The translations under genes and the position numbers were made by a program. The notes below the pieces were generated by a model, which had not been told where the DNA came from, did not search any database, and was given only the letters and a program-made list of their open reading frames with translations. A DNA stretch of 9,192 nucleotides from the NCBI GenBank assembly GCA_902782905.1, contig CACZPB010000016.1, positions 1 to 9,192 of the forward strand, given 5' to 3'. This DNA comes from an uncultured bacterium. GTDB taxonomy: Bacteria > Cyanobacteriota > Vampirovibrionia > Gastranaerophilales > Gastranaerophilaceae. Numbering within the stretch: position 1 is the first letter of the stretch; every line of letters starts with the position of its first letter. This document shows positions 5,589 to 9,192 of this stretch, in pieces.

Positions 5589-6971
5589 TTATTTATCGCA
5601 AACAGCTTTCACACCGCGGGTTATAGCTTCAAGAATACGTTTAACTTTGACTATTTCAATACCTTCAAAGTTCCCCTGTACTTCATTTGCTTCCGGAATG
5701 ATTATGCGCTTGAAGCCCAGTTTTTGAGCCTCATTTATACGTTTTTCTATATGATTGACTGCTCGAATTTCGCCTGACAATCCGATTTCTCCGACAATAG
5801 CAGTTTGAAGGTCAAATACAACATCTCTGACACAGGTTACAATTGCAAGCGCTATGCCTAAATCCGCAGCCGGTTCATTAACATCAATACCGCCTATAAC
5901 ATTTACATAAACATCCTGTTTAGAAAGGTTTAATCCGATTCTTTTTTCCAAAACCGCAAGAATTTGCAGCACCCTTCCCGTATCAACTCCGTTTGCAATC
6001 CTTCGGGGTGCAGGATACGGAGTTGTTCCTACAAGAGCCTGAATTTCAACAAGCAGAGGCCTTGTACCCTCATTTGTTACAATAATAGTGCTACCGGGAG
6101 TTTGAGTTTGGTTGTACTCTTTTAGAAAAAGTTCACTAGGGTTAATAACTTCTCTTAGTCCGTTTGCACCCATTTCGAATATACCTACCTCTGATGTATT
6201 CCCGAAACGATTTTTTATGGAACGCAAAATTCTGTAACTTTTATATTTGTCACCTTCAAATTGAATAACTGCATCAACCATGTGCTCTAAAACTTTTGGA
6301 CCTGCAATATTACCTTCTTTTGTGACATGACCTATTACAACAATTGATACATTTTGGCTTTTTGCAATTCCCATAAGAGAATTACAGCACTCTCTGATTT
6401 GAGACACACTACCTGCCGAACTTTGGATTTGTGAAGTATAAATAGCTTGAATACTATCCACTATTACCAAATCAGGTTTAAGCTCAGAAATATGTTTCTT
6501 TATAAGTTCTAAATTTGTTTGAGGGTAAATATATATGTTATCGGATTTTACCCCAAGTCTTTCAGCTCTGAGTTTAACTTGACTTGCAGATTCTTCTGCT
6601 GAAATATACAAAACGCTTTTTCCTGCCTTGCAGAGTTCGCCCGATGTCTGTAAGAGTATGGTAGATTTACCAATTCCGGGGTCGCCGGCTATTAAAACCA
6701 AAGAGCCTTCTACAATGCCGCCTCCGAGAACTCTGTCGAATTCCGAAATGTTAGTCGAAAGCCTGATTTCTTTGCCCATCTCTATTTCAGAGAGCTTCTG
6801 CGGAGGGTAAATATCTTTTAGTTCATTAGATAAGCTATTTTGAATTTGTGAATTATCTGAAATTTCTTCTACAAAAGAACCCCAACTGCCGCATTCAGGA
6901 CACTTGCCCAAATAACCAGCAGTCTCATAACCGCAGTTTTGGCAGACATATTTTGACTTAACTTTTGCCAT
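5589..6971 (-). CDS. radA: DNA repair protein RadA (Sms)
   Basis: RadA/Sms, a RecA-like hexameric DNA helicase that drives branch migration of recombination intermediates and helps repair stalled forks. It is complete at 460 residues (E. coli RadA also 460). Domains in order: N-terminal zinc finger with Cys10, Cys13, Cys24 and Cys27; RecA-like ATPase with Walker A GDPGIGKST (96-104) and Walker B LVIVDS (168-173); the RadA-specific KNRFG motif (253-257); and a C-terminal Lon-protease-like domain (about 290-455). In that domain the segment DVNEPAADLGIA (363-374) has Ala where Lon has its catalytic Ser, as is normal for RadA, so no protease activity is expected. It starts 6 bases after the LysM-gene stop. 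No Shine-Dalgarno lies in range (the nearest AGGGA is 15 bases away), so expression probably depends on coupling to the LysM gene. Confidence 0.97.
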   Translation of the reverse strand: MAKVKSKYVCQNCGYETAGYLGKCPECGSWGSFVEEISDNSQIQNSLSNELKDIYPPQKLSEIEMGKEIRLSTNISEFDRVLGGGIVEGSLVLIAGDPGIGKSTILLQTSGELCKAGKSVLYISAEESASQVKLRAERLGVKSDNIYIYPQTNLELIKKHISELKPDLVIVDSIQAIYTSQIQSSAGSVSQIRECCNSLMGIAKSQNVSIVVIGHVTKEGNIAGPKVLEHMVDAVIQFEGDKYKSYRILRSIKNRFGNTSEVGIFEMGANGLREVINPSELFLKEYNQTQTPGSTIIVTNEGTRPLLVEIQALVGTTPYPAPRRIANGVDTGRVLQILAVLEKRIGLNLSKQDVYVNVIGGIDVNEPAADLGIALAIVTCVRDVVFDLQTAIVGEIGLSGEIRAVNHIEKRINEAQKLGFKRIIIPEANEVQGNFEGIEIVKVKRILEAITRGVKAVCDK

Positions 6972-6977
6972 AATTGA

Positions 6978-7547
6978 TTAATTGATTCCCTTATTCATAG
7001 GGATAATAAGCTTTTGACCGATAGAGAGCGCATTTGGATTAGCCATTTTGTTAGCATCCTGTATTGCACTAACCTTATCCATATCAAAAGAACCGTAGAA
7101 TCTTATTACAATACTTTCTAAAGTATCGCCTTCCTTAACAACGTATTCTTCGTTTGTAACAACAACAGGTGTTACTTTTTTGTCGACAGAAGTGTCTGCC
7201 GGAATAAATCTGAATTTGCCCGTACCTGTAGAAACTTTTTTAACAGGTGCAACTACACTGTCATCTTTTGGGGTAGATACATTAATCAAAAGACTTACAA
7301 AAGTAGTAATTATTAATGTTATAATCACACCGACAACAAGACCTGTAACAAAATAAACTTGGGGTGCTTTTTCTTTTCTTTGCGGTCTTACACCAAAAGA
7401 CTGCCAAAGAGCATCCAACTCTCTTGTCTTACTCTGTTTTCTGTAAAAATCTTCATCCTGATGTTCTCTGTTATATCTGTTCAGAGCTTCCATCATTGCA
7501 ACTTTTTCTCTTGTAATGTTTGATCTTCTGAGTGTTGTGCTTTTCAT
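6978..7547 (-). CDS. Single-pass membrane protein with C-terminal LysM domain
   Basis: A 189-residue protein with a charged cytoplasmic N-terminus (1-62, rich in Arg, Lys and Glu and probably helical), one transmembrane helix (about 64-90) and a linker of about 45 residues. A LysM domain follows at 134-184, with YVVKEGDTLESI at the start, DANKM-NP in the middle and LSIGQKLIIP at the end. LysM binds N-acetylglucosamine-containing glycans, so with an N-in topology the domain should touch peptidoglycan from the periplasmic side. No hydrolase or other enzyme domain is attached, so it is probably an anchor or scaffold. It is the first gene of a unit with radA. The ATG at 7547 has a GAGGA Shine-Dalgarno at 7551-7555, only 3 bases away but plausible. 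A link between the cytoplasmic part and RadA or the division machinery would be guesswork. Confidence 0.87.
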   Translation of the reverse strand: MKSTTLRRSNITREKVAMMEALNRYNREHQDEDFYRKQSKTRELDALWQSFGVRPQRKEKAPQVYFVTGLVVGVIITLIITTFVSLLINVSTPKDDSVVAPVKKVSTGTGKFRFIPADTSVDKKVTPVVVTNEEYVVKEGDTLESIVIRFYGSFDMDKVSAIQDANKMANPNALSIGQKLIIPMNKGIN

Positions 7548-7592
7548 AAGTCCTCACTGATTTTTAGACAACATATCCATTTGTATATAAAA

Positions 7593-7621
7593 ATTATCAC
7601 ACAAAACGTCATGCTGTGCAA
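7593..7621 (-). promoter_or_regulatory. Predicted promoter of the LysM-radA unit
   Basis: On the minus strand TTGCAC (7616-7621) and GATAAT (7593-7598) are separated by 17 bases. The -10 is preceded by TG-n, making it an extended -10 with five of six consensus bases. The predicted 5' leader is about 40 bases and includes the Shine-Dalgarno, unlike the leaderless-looking starts elsewhere in the window. Confidence 0.5.
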
Positions 7622-7625
7622 ATTT

Positions 7626-7662
7626 GTAAAGAATTATGTTAAGAAACGTAAAGATGTGTTAA
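7626..7662 (+). repeat. Pair of direct repeats upstream of mfd
   Basis: GTAAAGA followed by GTTAA occurs twice: at 7626-7642 (5-base gap) and at 7648-7662 (3-base gap). The repeats begin 22 bases apart, close to two helical turns. They lie just upstream of and into the proposed mfd -10 region, where a regulator could bind. The sequence is AT-rich, so chance is possible. Confidence 0.4.
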
Positions 7663-7672
7663 TATATATAAT
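7657..7672 (+). promoter_or_regulatory. Predicted -10 region of mfd
   Basis: TG-n-TAATAT (hexamer 7660-7665) ends 8 bases before the ATG at 7674 and would start a leaderless or nearly leaderless transcript. A perfect TATAAT at 7667-7672 is only one base from the ATG and would start transcription inside the gene. No Shine-Dalgarno is present and no good -35 is seen. Confidence 0.4.
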
Positions 7673-7673
7673 T

Positions 7674-9192
7674 ATGAGATTAGAAACGAGTTCTTTTTAT
7701 AAAGATTTTAAAAGAAATATTGAACTTGGAAAATCGTTTACTCTTACGGGGTTAACGACATTTAGCCGACTTTTAATTTTGGATTATGTGCAAAAAATAT
7801 CCGCTAAAAAAGTTCTTTTTGTTACGTCAACAGAACAGTCAGCTCTCAGATATTGTGCAGATTTAGAACGGTTGTTTAACATTGATGCATCAATACTTCC
7901 ATATCAGAACATTTCACCTTATGAAGTTGTGCAGACAAATCTTTATGATTATCAAAAACAAATATCCGTGCTTTTAAATAAGCCGCAAACTGTCATAGTA
8001 CCTGTAAAAGCGCTTTTGGAAAAATTCCCTGACAGAACTTTTTTTGAGAAAAACTCTTTTAGTCTTAAAGTCGGAGATGAAATAAGTCAAAAAACTCTTT
8101 TAGAAAAGTTTTTATCTTTGGGTTACAAGCGTTCTACCATGGTATCAGATATCGGCGAATTTTCAATAAGAGGTGATATAGCAGATATTTATACACTTGA
8201 TGAGAATCCGGTGAGGATTGAGTTTTGGGGAGACGAAATTGTTGATATAAGATATTTTAACAATGAAACCCAAAAATCTGTTGATAAAATAACTAAGGCT
8301 GAAATAATGCCTCTATATAAATTTATTTTACCCTCAAAAGCACCAAAAGAATTTAGTCAAAGGCTTAGGGAACAATTTGAGACTGAGGGATATTTTGAGG
8401 GAATAAATGTTTACCAATCTTATTTTAACACTAAGCTTGTAAGTGCACTAGACTATTTTGAAGATTATATAATAATTTTCGATGAAGAAGCAGAGGTTAG
8501 CTCAAAATGTGGTTTGATTGCAGAAACTTATGACGGCTATTATAATGAAGGGCTCAAAACAGAACAGATAGAGCCTCTTTTGGGGTTAAATCATTTTTCT
8601 TTGACAGATTTTACGAATGAAGTTGCCGGATTTCAAAAAATATTTCTCAATAACTTTTTGTCGGATGAAAATAATGAAGTTATTGATATTGATGCAAGGA
8701 ATGTTCAAATCTTTGATGCAAATATGGACTCAGTTGCAGAGTTTTTGAAAGAACACAGAGGGTACCAAATTACAATTGCAACTGATTTTCAGGAACGGGT
8801 CAGGGAGGTTTTATCCTCTTATAACCTGTTTGATATAAGTTATATAAGAAACATAACTTCTCAAGGTACGATAATAGATGACGGAAAGCTCCTTTTACTA
8901 ACGGATAGAGAGCTATTTAACAAGCGCCAGAAAGAGGTCTCTTCATCAAGAAAACGGCATTACAAGGAAAAGGCTGAATATATTGAAAGCATTAATGATA
9001 TACAAGAGGGAGAATACGTTGTACACTCTGTTCACGGTGTCGGTATTTATAAGGGGCTTACAAAGCAGGAACTTGACGGGCAGTTAAAGGATTATTTGAC
9101 AATTGAGTACGCAAATTCAGACAAACTGCATATTCCTGCCGAGCAAATCAATATGCTTTGCCGTTACAGAGGCTCAGGTCAGATTAAGCCGA
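7674..9192 (+). CDS. mfd: Transcription-repair coupling factor Mfd (N-terminal part; 3' end outside window)
   Basis: Mfd removes RNA polymerase stalled at DNA lesions and recruits UvrA/UvrB. The window holds 506 stop-free codons of a family that is usually 1,050-1,180 residues, so the motor half is outside. Visible domains: a UvrB-like D1a (about 1-110) whose ATP-loop position reads TGLTTFSR (25-32) and is degenerate, as is normal for Mfd; D1b with GEFSIRGDIADIY (161-173) and VRIEFWGDEIVDIRYF (180-195), the UvrB-homology block expected to bind UvrA; a poorly conserved D3 region (about 230-400); and the CarD-like RNA-polymerase-interacting domain (about 443-500) with EGEYVVHSVHGVGIYKGL and the block ending HIPAEQINMLCRY. 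The ATG lacks a Shine-Dalgarno but is preceded by -10-like sequence. It is divergent from the LysM-radA unit. The frame is continuous with no shift seen. Confidence 0.96.
   Translation, partial: MRLETSSFYKDFKRNIELGKSFTLTGLTTFSRLLILDYVQKISAKKVLFVTSTEQSALRYCADLERLFNIDASILPYQNISPYEVVQTNLYDYQKQISVLLNKPQTVIVPVKALLEKFPDRTFFEKNSFSLKVGDEISQKTLLEKFLSLGYKRSTMVSDIGEFSIRGDIADIYTLDENPVRIEFWGDEIVDIRYFNNETQKSVDKITKAEIMPLYKFILPSKAPKEFSQRLREQFETEGYFEGINVYQSYFNTKLVSALDYFEDYIIIFDEEAEVSSKCGLIAETYDGYYNEGLKTEQIEPLLGLNHFSLTDFTNEVAGFQKIFLNNFLSDENNEVIDIDARNVQIFDANMDSVAEFLKEHRGYQITIATDFQERVREVLSSYNLFDISYIRNITSQGTIIDDGKLLLLTDRELFNKRQKEVSSSRKRHYKEKAEYIESINDIQEGEYVVHSVHGVGIYKGLTKQELDGQLKDYLTIEYANSDKLHIPAEQINMLCRYRGSGQIKP

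Noticed and set aside
7598..7618. CACA...TGTG inverted repeat across the LysM promoter
   Set aside because: Only the outer four bases and one inner pair match over 21 bases. It is not a CRP-type or other operator I can support.
7548..7673. Riboswitch or small RNA in the 126-base divergent gap
   Set aside because: No stable GC stem, terminator-like hairpin or known aptamer pattern is visible; promoters and the direct repeats account for the gap.

Overview
The window is AT-rich chromosomal DNA, tightly packed with housekeeping and envelope genes. It comes from a bacterium with a Gram-negative-type envelope: there is a TonB-C-domain periplasmic protein, a DUF374 acyltransferase and a PBP4-type carboxypeptidase. 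TGA is used as a stop (in the nitrilase-family gene and the secreted unknown), so the code is standard bacterial. The mix of genes, the low GC and the style of the lineage-specific secreted protein suggest an uncultured Vampirovibrionia/Melainabacteria (Gastranaerophilales-like) gut bacterium. That placement is inference and cannot be proved from the window alone.

Layout: four blocks alternate in strand. (1) Minus strand, 3651 down to 1: DUF374 lysophospholipid acyltransferase, Nit-type carbon-nitrogen hydrolase, PBP4 (dacB), and a Xer tyrosine recombinase cut by the window edge. The genes overlap or abut and look like one operon. (2) Plus strand, 3698-5564: a secreted unknown protein, pncC (CinA C-terminal-type nicotinamide-nucleotide amidase) and a periplasmic TonB-C plus TPR protein. 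(3) Minus strand, 7547 down to 5589: a single-pass membrane LysM protein followed 6 bases later by radA. (4) Plus strand from 7674: mfd, whose first 506 codons are present before the window ends.

How the genes relate: block 1 joins membrane lipid acylation, a cytosolic amidase, peptidoglycan trimming and chromosome-dimer resolution. Blocks 3 and 4 contain two DNA-repair factors (RadA and Mfd) in divergent units separated by a 126-base regulatory gap. Four reading frames (starts at 3651, 3698, 4791 and 7674) lack a Shine-Dalgarno and carry a -10-like hexamer a few bases before the ATG, which suggests leaderless transcripts. Most downstream operon genes have a clear Shine-Dalgarno.

I found no mobile element, CRISPR array, RNA gene, phage gene or defence system. 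No obviously undescribed system is visible. The most unusual items are the mirror-image leaderless-type divergent promoter at 3649-3700, the secreted unknown with short beta-hairpin-like repeats, the TonB-C/TPR protein, and the paired direct repeats in front of mfd.
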